Of a DNA stretch of 64,000 nt, positions 35,701-47,455 are shown piece after piece. The position numbers and the translations under genes are program-made. Origin of the DNA: Zingiber officinale. Lineage: Eukaryota; Streptophyta; Magnoliopsida; Zingiberales; Zingiberaceae. Below the pieces are notes generated by a model that saw nothing but the letters and a program-made list of their open reading frames with translations, was not told where the DNA came from and ran no database searches. The first letter of the stretch is position 1. The number at the start of each line of letters is the position of its first letter. The stretch covers positions 80,424,688 through 80,488,687 of the forward strand of contig NC_056000.1 in NCBI RefSeq assembly GCF_018446385.1. The letters run 5' to 3'.

Positions 35701-38700
35701 AGTTTAGTATCATTTAGATATATCAGACCATGTGATGATTTCTGATTCTAACCAAGAAAAAGCAAGGCTCTAGTTCACTATCATATCTTCTATAAATTGT
35801 CTCTTTTAATTAGCAAATACTTCTAAGGGTACCTCAAGACAAACAGTTCTTGTAGTCCTTGTTTAGATTAAGATTTATGCTTAATGAGCTAGTCTTTTGG
35901 AGAGTCGTGTTTGGATCCAACTTGTGTGTTTCTTTTCCCTTTAGTGAGGGCAGTGATACAAATTATTTCTTTTACACGGTCAAATTTTTGTGCTACCGGG
36001 ATCTACACTTACAGTTGTTGATTAGAACAGGGCAGGTTTACTGTTATGCTTTGAATAATCATGACTGAGGATTTGTAATGTATGTTACCCTAAGTTTATG
36101 ATCAAGTATTAAATTGGATTTTCTAACACTCTTCAAAATTATTTTGAGAGAAAATTGAAGAAAGAAAGAGAGAGGAAAGAGAATGAATGAAATAAGTTGG
36201 TTGATTGTCCTTTGTCACTTAATGGTAAAGAGGCAGTGAAAGAAAACTGGTGGGTACTTTCTTATTGAACTCTTTTCCCCCTAATGGATGAACAAAAGAA
36301 AAAGAGTGTACAAAAATCAGTTATCAAATGTTGACTAGTTACATGATCCGCTAATATTCTCTGTCCAGTAACTTTATTTTACATGTTTTTTCATCCTTCT
36401 AAGTGAACATGAAAAGGCAGATTCTTCTTTTACTCAGACTTTTTTTTATTTCTCACCTAATTGCATCCTTCATTCCTTCTTTTCTCTTATCCTTCAGATT
36501 AAATACCTGACAAATTCAAATAGGGGATTGTCCATTTAATTCAGACCATACCAAATTCAATTGGTTCAAATTGTTCTTTTTTTTAAAACCAATTTTAAGA
36601 AACTTCTCTGAACTAAAAATGAACCAACCTTATTGGCAAAAAGGCAATTTGGTTTGGATGTTTGTTTTCAGGTTTAACCCTGTAGATGTTGGGTGATATG
36701 ATACATCCGATTCTTATTATGCCATTTCTGCTGGTGTCTCTGACCACAGTTTTTTGTTGGTTTAGTCAGAGATTTATGATTCTGTTGATAATATGAATTT
36801 TATTATTGTATATCTGTTTTCAGGTCAATACTCTTAGAGAGGAGTTGCAAATCTTGGCTTCCTCAAGATCAGTTACAATTGTTACTAGTGGAGGATCAGG
36901 TTCTTGACATTCCATAATTCTCGTAAATGTTTTTTTTGTTGACATCTGTAATGTGCAACAAAGAACATTCTACTTTTTTGCTATTTGCTTGTTGCTCACA
37001 TTGTCATGTTTATGTGCAAAGGTGCTAAGACATGGCTTGCATTGTAACGATTGACACACACACACTCACATTGTTTTGTAGTCGGGTGCTTGCCCTCCCC
37101 TATGTGCTATTCAACTGTCCAAGGTTAGTAGCTACCTGTGATTTACCTCTTTCGTGTTAGCCTAAGGATGGGTTGAAGGAGGCGTTGGGAGCGAGCGAAT
37201 CGCCTTTTGCCACTATGTGTGTATTGGTTTTGAATCAAATTGAAGAATGATCTGATGATTTGTAGTTACAATATCCAATTTATTACTAATTGACCTTTTG
37301 CTCCAATTTAAAAGTTAAAATCACCTAGTTAGCTCGGTCTTAACTATAGTCTATCTTTTGCATAAGCATCCAACTAGCATATGAACATGTAATGTCAAGC
37401 ATTCCAAGACATACAATAATAAAAAAAAGGAAATCATGGTACTTTGAACCATATGATCTCTTATATTTGCTTAGTCAGATTGATATGTAATCATGATGTT
37501 ATAACTTCAACTATTTTCTATATGATTAGAGTATAAGGAATAATTTTTGTGAGGAAATTGAGATTTGTTAAATTGGAAATGCCATCTATACCATTACCAA
37601 TATGAAAATGTTTGAGAGGTGTCCTAAGGCAATCGCCTTAGATATTGTATTATTTATTTGATAAATAAAATTTACTATTTGAGTGTACATTCTATATGTA
37701 TGTGATTTGATCTTAAACTCAATTAATGAAATCTACGATACAATGCATAACATAAGAGAAATTGTGTTTGAATCATGATTAGTGGATATCTCATCATGTG
37801 TAATTATGCACATATTGAAATCTTCCCTAGTCAATGAATTGATAAGGCTGGACATCATCAATTCTGTTAAACTAGTATATATTATGCTACGTGGTGCATC
37901 CAAGCAGTTAGTCCTCACTGGAAACATTGGGATGTTCAGAGTTAACATATGGATGCTAGTTAAGGGTAGCTAATTCATTGGATGTAATATGTTATGAGAC
38001 TTCACGTGGTTCTTTACATGTCGATGAAGATCTCATTGTAGTTCGAGTGCGAGTTTCTTTAGACTTGAGGTATTCAAGTCGTCTTGGTATAATTTGACAT
38101 CTTTGGTATACATTTCCTAAGGGATGTAGTTACGAGATGATTGAGTATAAGTCAATATACCGAAGGTGTTTGAATAACCCACAAAGGATTGACCACTCTT
38201 TTTGTAAAGGAGACATATACCCTAGATCTCTTGTCAGAATTATTACTCGTAAGTCTTTGACTAAAGCAAAACATGTCAAGAGGATGGTCTTCTTGGACAC
38301 GTGTTTGAGTAATTTGAATCCACAAGACAAAGAACTGTTACTTGGGCTAGGTGTGACGTAGTCAGCCTAGTGAACATATGAACCAAGAGGGTATAAGATG
38401 CGTGAAAGAAACAGAAGCACTGATAAGTGTAGCTGCTGAAGGGTTCAAAATTTGTTTTAGGATTAATTGTGATTTTCCCGTCAATTGGAGGTCATGATGT
38501 ACTATTAGGTATCACTCATGATTTGTTTATAATTGATCGTCAATTATGAATGACCAACATAACCAGGAACCTATTGGGTTACACGCACTACGTATCCGAA
38601 AGATGTAAAACAAGTTTGAGAATAGGATTCTCAGATCCAGAGAGACTAAGTCTAGGAGCACCAGACGAAGGGCAAATATGGAAAGTATTTGTTGGGCCGA

Positions 38701-41700
38701 AAGCATTAATGGGTCATGCGTCTTGTAGGCGAGTTAGATCCATTTTAGTTTAGTTATGAACCAAAATTGGTTTGGTTTTAAACCAAATTAGTTTAGTTTT
38801 AAAGCAAGCTTATAGCTAATAGATTGGGTTGACTGATTAGGTACGAGTTTGATCTTGCTTATCAAACCTTGATGAAGGTGTAGAGAAAAATAATGAGAAT
38901 TAATTTTAGGTTTTATTCCTCTCTCTTGTGCCATCGAAACCAAGGGTGCCACCACCCTTGATTGCCACTAATCGGTCACCGACCTTCTGGCCAGCCTCCT
39001 TCTCGTCGCCGGCCGCTCAGTTGAACGGGGGCCTCTAAAGCCGTTGACAGTAGCCTCTAAAGCCTCTGGATAGAAGCCTACTCCTTTTGGTGTCGTTGGG
39101 TTGCAATTGTTGACGGGCACCAAATCGAGTCGTGAGTTCTTCTCTTGGATCGCGTCATCTTCTTCCTTTGGTTAGTACCGAAATGGAGACGCGACTTGTG
39201 GCTTTGTGAAGTCGTTTTGAAGGTATCTCGGCGTGGATACGAATAGAGGTAAGTCTCGTGAGGCTTGCTACTTAATACCGTTCCCGTTAAACGTCATTCG
39301 ACGGGTATAATTTTTATAAATGAAATTTTATTCTATGATTATATCTATACATGTATGTTCTTGTGGATGTATGTGATGCATGTTGTAATAATTTAGGAAA
39401 TTATTATTCTTTCGCTGCATGTTTTTTGAAAACATATTTTTGTACGCCCATATAGGGGTGTAATCAAGCCGAGCCGAGCCGAACTCTTGAATGTTTGAGT
39501 TTGACTCGTTTATAATCTAGCCGAGCTCGAGCTTTATTTAATGAATATATTCATGGCTCACGAACTTATTCGAACTTTTATTGAGCCTAAACGAGTTTAA
39601 TAAATATAAATTTTAAATTTAAATATTCATTAAAAATTAAATTATATATTTAGAAAAAAATATAATATTCTTATTAAAATTTATAATTTTATTCTAATAA
39701 ATAAATTTAATATATTTATCTATATATTTCATAAGTAAAGTGTAAAATCTATAAATTCAATATCAAAATTATTATTTTTTTATTTAAAAGTTAATTTATG
39801 AGCTTAACGAACATGTTCACGAGCTAACGAGCCGAATATTGTGAAGCTTGAGCATGGTTTATTTATCTTAACAAGCCTCATTAAACGAGCTCAAACGAGC
39901 TTTTATCGAATCAAGCTTCGAATAGCTCATGAGCAGCTTGGTTCATTTACACCCCTACAGCCATAGAGACAAACAACTGCATCACTTGAAAATGAGCAAT
40001 GATAGTTATGGAATAAGTTTATAGATAAGAGTAAACAAATAGGAGCTTAACAAATTCATTTAAGATGGTGAACCAAACATCGTTATTTCATCTATCATTG
40101 TGTTCGTTTGTCTATGTTTTTCTTTATATTAGTTTCAGAGATGGATCTGAATCAGTTTCAAAAATTTTCTATATACACGACCACATGGAAAAAGAGATAA
40201 GATGAAAGTGATCAAAAATTTATGCAGATTAAAAATTTATCCTGATAATATTCCCTTACTCCCTAATTACGTTGATATAGGACTTTTGATTGTTCCTTTT
40301 TGTTAATTTCACCAGATTCATTGGTATAATGTTCTAAACCTCTTCACTTTCAAATTGACATGTGGGAATTAGCTAATCCGTGATTTAGGTTCTGGTTGAG
40401 TCATTATTAAATAACAGAATGTTAATTGTTTTTGCTGGTGTTGTTGAAAATCAATAATTTCAGTTCTTTTACAGAATTCTATTGGCTGTATTCACTTCCT
40501 TCCTCCCTAATTATATTGATATAGGACATTTGCTTGTTCTTTTCTGTTAATTTCACCAGATTTTGGCATAAAATTTTAAGCCTCTTCACATTCAAATTGA
40601 CATGTAGGAACCAGCTAATCCGTGATTTAGCTTCTGGTTGAGTCATCAACTAACACTTGATGTTAATTATTTTCGTTGGGGCTGTTGAAAATGGATAATT
40701 TCAGTTCTTTGACAGAATTCTATTGGCTGTAATAATCAGTGTCTGCCACTATTTATCACTAACTGTAGATGGTTATTGTTACTGTCTCTTTATTTTTGTG
40801 TTATTTCAAAGTTGAAATGTTTGCAAATTGCAGGTTCTGCAAGATTTGGTGTTACAACTGTCATTGTTGTTGGAGCTCTTGGATATGTCTTTATATGGTG
40901 GAAGGTAATCTCCAAGGATTAAATTACTTAACTAAAGTTTGACATCAATAAGTTCCATTCATTTGGTGGCAGTGCTATCTTTTCCAAGGATGCCTTTATG
41001 GAAGTTCATCTTACATAAATTTCTATTTGCTTATAAATTTGATGTTGAAAGAGTGGATTTCCCAACACCACACTGTCTGCATACAGGAGTTGATTATGTC
41101 AGGTGCCATGGCTGTTGAACTCATTTGCTTTCTGGGGACACTGGCCAGATTAGTTTATCTATTCTAAGTTAGATGACTTATTTCATTATTGTTAGCTGTC
41201 TATAGCAAGGAATGAAATCTCGAGCCGTGCCAACCGAGATGGACAGTTTTTACCATTCCGACACTGGACCGACACCGGCATAGCAAGGGCAACAATTTCG
41301 GTGCGTCATCATCGTGCGTGTCACGTGCGCACAACAGAAGGAAGAAGAAATCAAGAGTTGGAGCATCCAACGAGAGATTAGCGGTAGCGAGGCTAGGCAG
41401 TGGCGAGAAAAAATCGCGAAGGGGAGGAAAGATGGATCGTGAATCGATGAGAAAAAGTTGGATTTTATTAAAAAAAAGGGCAGTCTGGTGCACGAAGCTC
41501 CCGCCATGCGGGTCCCAGGGAAGGGTCCAATATACGCAGCCTTACCCTGCTTTTTGCAAGAGACTGTTTCCAGGATTCGAACTCGTGACTTTTTGGTCAT
41601 ATGGCAACAACTTTATCGTTGCACCAAAGCTCCCCTTCAAAAAAGTTGCACTTTTTTTTTGGATTTTATTAAAAGTTTTAATTAAAATCATTATATTATA

Positions 41701-44700
41701 TATATTTTTTCTAATTAATTATCATATAAATTAAAATTATAAATTATATAAATTAATGATTAATTAATAAATTGTTATTTAATTAATATAATTATAATAT
41801 ATTATTTTATTATTTTTTACTAAAAATAGAAAATAATAAAGTAAAAAAGATAACATAAACTATGGCAAATGTTCAATGAATATTTATAAACTATAATTAT
41901 ATAAATTAATAAATAAATTATATAATTATTATATATAAATTAAGATTTTTGTGTTAATTTGAATAATTATTATAGATAATATTTTTTTTATTCTTAGAAT
42001 CAATTTGAGATTTAGAATTATGAATATTAACATACTTTTTTATGCTTAGGAAATACTTTAAATTAATAATCCTTTATTTCAAAAGTTTTGATAAAGATAT
42101 GCTATCAAGTTACATAAAATTTCTATATATATATATATATTTCAGTTATGCCAATAAGTTTTTGCTTTTAGAGTTTAGCGGTTGGGTTATAGCATTAAGC
42201 ATAAAAAAAAATTTAACTCGAAATTTTTTTAAAGTGTGCACATGGTGTACAGGATATCAAAACTATATATATATATCAAAACCGTATCGTCACGGCACGA
42301 TATGGTATTGAAATAAATAAGCTTGGTGTTCAGTTAGATAAAGTTTATTTATGTTCATTCAATAATAAAAGAATATATAAAATAAATAAGCTTGAAGACT
42401 AATGAGCTTGGTTTGTTAACATTCATGAACAAGTTATGAATAAATTTATTTACTCTAACTCGTGTAAAATTTAATTATAAATTTATTTCTTAATTTTTTA
42501 TTCAAATACATGAAAATACAGTAATTTATATAATTTTAAATTACTCATAACATCTTAAAAGTAAGGAAATGATATCAGTGTAATAATCTATTAGATGAAC
42601 ATGTAATCTAAATATTGAGAACAATAACACTATTATTCAAGCTCCATAAAAACCTCGAGCTGAGCTCGGTTACCCCCCTAGTTTTTGATAATTTTTACTT
42701 GAAGTTTCTAATACTATTTTCTTTTCTACTAAACAGAAGTAAAATGTTAATTTTTTCAAATCAGAAACTTAACTATAGAAGATTCTGGTTGGCACACTTG
42801 ATTTCAACATCTTGAAGATTTATATTTTCAACTTTTCTTTATTATTTTATATTAATGTTTAATTAAAGTTTATAAAATTATGCTTATTTGGTATCACAAC
42901 TAATATAATGAATTATTATGCACATCTTGTATGTGAGTAATGATTTTGACTCTTTATAGGCTGTACTAAAATGGTTATTCTCCATCAGTACTCAATTTTT
43001 ATTTATGAGCTTGGCAACTCTATCTCTAGACAACCTCTCGTATGAGAGTAAAATTTATGTGATACAAACAGTATAGTAGCAGTATAAGTTCCCATGAGCC
43101 CTATAATATGAATTAATACTAAGAAAAACAGTCAATTAGATATATATGATTATGAGTATATTGAAAAAAAACTAAGGTTTATGTCACTGTATTGCAGTAA
43201 ATGTAGTAAATTAGACGCAGATTTAAGAGTATGTAGGGATCTAAAACTCCATCTAAGACAATGTGTGGTTGATTTTTATTCCAAAGTTAAATACTGAACT
43301 GGGAAGAATATCTCCGCTTATTGTTTCGCTGGGATGTTGGTTTGTAAATTAACTTTTTTTTGTTTATTTCTGTGTAAAGTTGTTGAATGATGTCAGAGAC
43401 TTTTGTTCATAGATTTCATTTAATGTACTTTTATTTGGCTCTAGATCCGGAAAGTAAGGTAATCCAATAACTGGTTCATAAGATGAATATTGGATAGGAT
43501 GTTTTTGCTATGCTTTTCTATTTTTTACTCCCTTTTTAATTCTGTTCCTTTGTATTACCATCTGAAGTATATTCCCAAATATATTATCTCTTAACCTTGC
43601 AAACTAAATGGTAATATGTACACATCCAGGGATGGAAACTTTCAGATCTCATGTTTGTTACTCGGCGCGGCTTCTCTGATACTTGCAATCTCATTGGCAA
43701 ACAGATGGATCTTGTTTCATCATCTGTTTCTGTATGTTTTTTTTTTCCTTTTAAATTTATCTTGATTTATTTTAAAAAATATTATTGAAATGCTAGACTT
43801 TTTTTTTTTTTGTCATTTTGGCATGATGCCTATTATAAATACTGCAAAGAGGATGTATCCAACATTTTAACCAATGCCTCAGTGTAATGTGTGCTTGGAT
43901 CTAAAATATTCTTCACGGCGAGGTGCAATAATGATGTACCCTATACTTTATCCAGAGGATGACTTTCTTTCCCTTAACATGCTAAAGGTCCCATATTTAT
44001 TTAACCCAAAGTAGGGATTTTGAGATTCAAGTTGATTCAGGTTTTGATCAACAAAAATAAACTAACTGTTAGGGTATCTGGTTTATGCAAGGTTTTTTCT
44101 AACTTGCATAATCATACGCTCTTAATATTCTTGTATTGAAATGCAAGTTTGAAATTGGTAAAAACTATAAACCTTAATTTTCTTTTGATGTCAACCCATT
44201 GATTAAACCTTGTTTCTTGAAATAATTTTCTTTGAGTCCTGATTTAGTCTTACTGAGCTAATCATTACTACCTGCAAACAAACATATCTTTTGATAAGAT
44301 TTGCTGGATACCCATGTTTCTAAATTGGGAAATTTCTTGCATAACTTTAGTCTTTGACTTAAACCGCTGATTGGCAGGCTGCTAGGCGACATCTGTCTTC
44401 AAAGATTGACCATGTAGATAGTAATTTGGAGGAGTGCAAGGAGCTTGCCATGGCAACCAAGTTTGAGGTGCGGCACTATATTTCTGTAGTTTGTTATCTG
44501 TCAGAAGTTTTGACAGATAATAAGCTGAGTATATTGTAATGATCTGTAGGTGTCAGAACTACATGGAGACTTAAGATTGGTTTTTTCTGATATGGAATCT
44601 GTCCAGTCTGCTGTCGAGACTCTGGTACTTTCTGTTTACTTTGCATTTTTCGTTTGTAAAGCTAAGTTTAAGCAAATACTCTAAAGTAAGATCACATACT

Positions 44701-46657
44701 GATATGTGACTTCTTTCCGCATCAGAGGTCAAAGCTTGATCGAATTGAAGGAGCTCAGGTATTAATAATATCTTTGAATTTCATCTATCTCATTCTATTG
44801 TTGTTTGGTTCAATTATAAGACATTGTTTTTTTAGGATTTGACATCAAGAGGAGTCTCTCATCTTTGCCAGTTTGTTGGGAACTTAGAGCAACGCAGGAA
44901 TAATGAACTTATTCAGGCAAGCAAAATTTGTCAATTTTCATTTGTGTGCAACTATTTTGTGTTACTCTATAGTTTGGCATCCTTAGCAATTTGCTGTATT
45001 AAATTTGACTTTGTATATAGATAGCCAGCTGATTTTTTCAACAGCAGATTGAGAAATAATTCATTTCTCAGACAAATTGTCTTTCTTCTGACAAATGATT
45101 GTTGTTTAAGGTGGATAAATATTAAAGGTTCAAAAGTTGATATTTTTCTTAATTCGTTGGTCAATACCATGTTAGAAAAGTAGATTAACTATAGACCTGG
45201 CTGAGTACAGGTGATTCGAGTGCTAATCAAACCAATGGGCAACAACTTAGATGAAGTGTACCCTTTTCTATTTCTATGTCCTTCTCACTTGCCTTGACGT
45301 TTCTTTATGTTCACATCTCTCCCCATTTTGTAGTTCATAATTTTTTGGTGGCTTATCTACTGGTTTGATGCAAGTTCATTTACGTATCAATAATAATATG
45401 AACCGAGGAACATTTGATGAGCAGGGAGAGATATATAACCAGAATCCTTTGGCTTCTTAAATAGATGTCCTATACCAACCGTTAACTTTTGTATTGATAG
45501 TATTATGCATAAGTATTTTATACCTGTCAGTATAGATAGTATAATCTGAGTTCAAGTGGCCACCAAGTAGGTTTGGTATAGAGAATAATGGCTGAATTCC
45601 ATTTAGGTTTATGCTCCTTTTGTGTTGGGTTTGGGTAGTGAATAGGCTATTAAGTTTATGATTGAATTTGGGTATCATCTCAAAGCGGAGGCTAGGAGAA
45701 TTCTTAGATACCTAAGAAATTTCTCTTCACAGTGTAAAATTTGATGTGGATATGGCTTATCCGGAGCACTTGCCAGGATGTTTGTATTGTATACATGCTA
45801 CCTAATCAATTCAGTTCAAACATCAATGTCTATTAAATATTCAAACACACCCTTCGTCTTCCAGGACTCATCAAAACGAGCAATTGAATTTCCACAAACT
45901 GCAGTAGTGGCAAGGGTATTTTCTATTTTTCTCATTTTTTTTGTTCGGTATTACCTATTGTCGATTTCCCCCTAACATTTCTTATCCCAAAAGCAGGCAC
46001 TCTCTTTACCACCGCTGTTGACAGAATCAACGTCATCTTCAGAATCACCATCACCGTCTTCATCTGCTTCACCATTTACTCCTCTTGGAAATCCCAGAGT
46101 AAGCATTTTCCTATATTACTATAACTTCCTTTTGTTGCTCCAACAAATATCATGGTGATAATTTGATGCTTCTCAGGTTCCACGTTCATCAACAATTGTA
46201 TCAACTTCAGGACTAAAGGTTTGCATGCTCTTATGGGTTATATGATTTGCCAGCCTTTCCTAAATCGAAATCTGAATCTAAATCTAACTGCATGTAGCTG
46301 CTAATAAACTATTAATCACTTTTTTTTAATCAAAAACTATTAATCACTTAATTTCCCATGGAATCAATGATCACCGTAGAAGGCAATAGCTCTTCTATCA
46401 TTTGCAAAAGCATATCTGACTCTAATATCATCTCCTTTTTTTTACTTATTTGAAATTATTATTCGCAGGATTTGCAGGGCTTTGTGAACACTACTAAAGA
46501 AAGAGACTCTAAGTCTGATATTCTTCTCACTCCTAAAGGTCCAAATGGATCTACTGCTGAAGAACGTGACGGTACTGCAACACCAAGTTCTTCTCGAACC
46601 TCATGGAAGTTTCCGAGCATCAATTTTCTTTCAAGAAGCCGTAGTTCCACAGACTAG
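32774..46657 (+). CDS. DUF1664 family membrane-anchored coiled-coil protein
   Basis: There are fourteen exons: 32774-32810, 34397-34470, 34568-34648, 36824-36899, 40834-40904, 43630-43731, 44378-44467, 44550-44624, 44726-44758, 44836-44916, 45865-45915, 45997-46098, 46177-46218 and 46469-46657. Together they give 367 residues in one open frame with consistent phases. The N-terminus (MALGKLTVVIGAGIIGTFLA) is hydrophobic like a signal anchor. A second membrane segment lies at about residues 92-111 (TTVIVVGALGYVFIWWK). DUF1664, a long coiled coil, spans about 114-240. A Ser/Pro-rich tail follows, with a basic Ser-rich end. The family is plant-specific and its function is unknown; organelle membrane placement is only an inference. 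Intron 10 uses a GC donor (44917-44918). Introns are long, up to 3.9 kb, and full of transposon remains. Confidence 0.88.
32811..34396 (+). other. Intron 1 of the DUF1664 gene, nothing recognised
   Basis: This is ordinary T-rich intron sequence with a GT donor and AG acceptor. The ORF-like stretch at 32888-33250 on the minus strand has no family signature. Confidence 0.6.
37083..37197 (+). mobile_element. SINE fragment in intron 4 (same family as 55464-55627)
   Basis: It shares GTGATTTACCTC, the CGTGTTGGCCTA-like segment, GGGCGAGCG-like text and the CGCCTTTTGCCA end with 55540-55627. It is diverged, its 5' part is unclear and no target-site duplication is visible. Confidence 0.55.
37613..39419 (+). 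mobile_element. Putative solo LTR in intron 4 (1.8 kb)
   Basis: It begins TGAGAGGTGTCC and ends TTCGCTGCA, that is TG...CA ends. A 4-bp direct repeat TGTT lies outside (37609-37612 and 39420-39423). The layout, with an AT-rich start and a GC-rich region near the 3' end (38930-39290), resembles the two solo LTRs elsewhere in the window, although it is a different family. No coding sequence is recognised. The four-base duplication is short, so the boundaries are tentative. Confidence 0.55.
39453..39957 (+). mobile_element. hAT-like MITE in intron 4
   Basis: The ends are inverted repeats: TAGGGGTGTAATCAAGC at the left and, as its reverse complement, TAGGGGTGTAAATGAACC at the right. Subterminal GAGCCGAGCCGAA and GAGCTCAAACGAGCTT runs are typical of this common plant hAT MITE type. 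The core is AT-rich with no ORF. Flanking bases (GCCCATA and GCCATAG) suggest a degraded 8-bp duplication. Confidence 0.75.
40251..40738 (+). repeat. 244-bp tandem duplication in intron 4
   Basis: Two head-to-tail units have an offset of 244 bases (CTCCCTAATTA at 40259 and 40503) and share many blocks, such as AATTTCACCAGATT, AGCTAATCCGTGATTTAG and CAGAATTCTATTGGCTGTA. The second unit ends about 100 bases before exon 5. Confidence 0.8.
41474..41658 (-). mobile_element. Au-type SINE in intron 5
   Basis: On the minus strand it reads from GAAGGGGAGCTTTGGTGCAA through the pol III B box region (GAGTTCGAATCC) to the characteristic GGGAGCTTCGTGCACCAGAC end. A 16-bp direct repeat, TTGGATTTTATTAAAA, flanks it (41458-41473 and 41659-41674), as expected for LINE-assisted insertion. 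The Au family is widespread in angiosperms. The element is non-coding. Confidence 0.85.
41675..43629 (+). other. Rest of intron 5, AT-rich, possible MITE remains
   Basis: Positions 41675-42010 are extremely AT-rich. Around 42300-42680 AATAAGCTTGG and GAGCTGAGCTCGGTTACCCC look like subterminal parts of another hAT-type MITE, but only one end is convincing. Otherwise nothing is recognised. Confidence 0.4.
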
Positions 46658-47455
46658 TTTCCTGAATAGTACTGCAAATTTCATGATATACAGGTTTAAT
46701 TAGGATAGAGCATAAATATCATCGTAAACTGATCGGTACATTTTTGTTCTCTCGTCATGTACGTTTTATTTTCTTCAAGGGCTTTTGAGGATGTCAGGCA
46801 TTTGATCTTATGGGAAATTGATGGTACCAGATCAAACATGTTGCTTCTGCTTGATTTACTGAAGAGAGGGAAACATCCACAGTTCTTGGAAGATAAACTC
46901 CTATGATATGTTCTTACTTTACCGACTCTTGTATTTTGTATGCGATGGAACATGTAAAATATTGTCAAATTTTGCAAATAAGTTAATTCAATATGTGAAA
47001 TTGCAATCCAGAAGACGGTCTAAATGCTTCGAAGAAAATTATCTCATGGATGTCTTCTTTCTTTTTTATCGTCGCCTAAAAATTTCAAACGTATAGTTAT
47101 TGCATCTTGACAAGCAAATTATTTGGAGATGTCCAAAACAACTAGAGAGGAATTGTCCATGACAAAACCTCCCTGCCCTTTATATAAAAATGGAGTAATT
47201 AACAAAATTACCTCCTAAATTTAACAACTTTTAAAAATGCCCCTAAAATTTCATTAATTCCAATGTTTAGGATTGTTATATCATTCGTAACAAGTAACGC
47301 CGACACTGGGCATCGAGTCCGATATAATGGTCCGTCCTGGAGTTTCGCCATGATTAGGGGCGGCCATTTCGTCGAACTCATTCGGCGCAGAGCTCTGCTC
47401 TGCCACATCACGAGATCGTTCTGCCAGCGGGCGACTACTAGAGTCTGACAGCGTG
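46658..47455. other. Intergenic: DUF1664 3' end and eIF4E promoter/leader
   Basis: The first 400 bases probably hold the 3' untranslated region of the DUF1664 gene. From about 47280 the DNA becomes GC-rich and leads into eIF4E exon 1. No separate gene is seen, and overlapping minus-strand frames here are shadows of the GC-rich leader and exon. Confidence 0.5.

Noticed and set aside
42300-42690. A second hAT-like MITE in intron 5 of the DUF1664 gene
   Set aside because: Only the right end resembles a terminal repeat; the left end and duplication could not be found.
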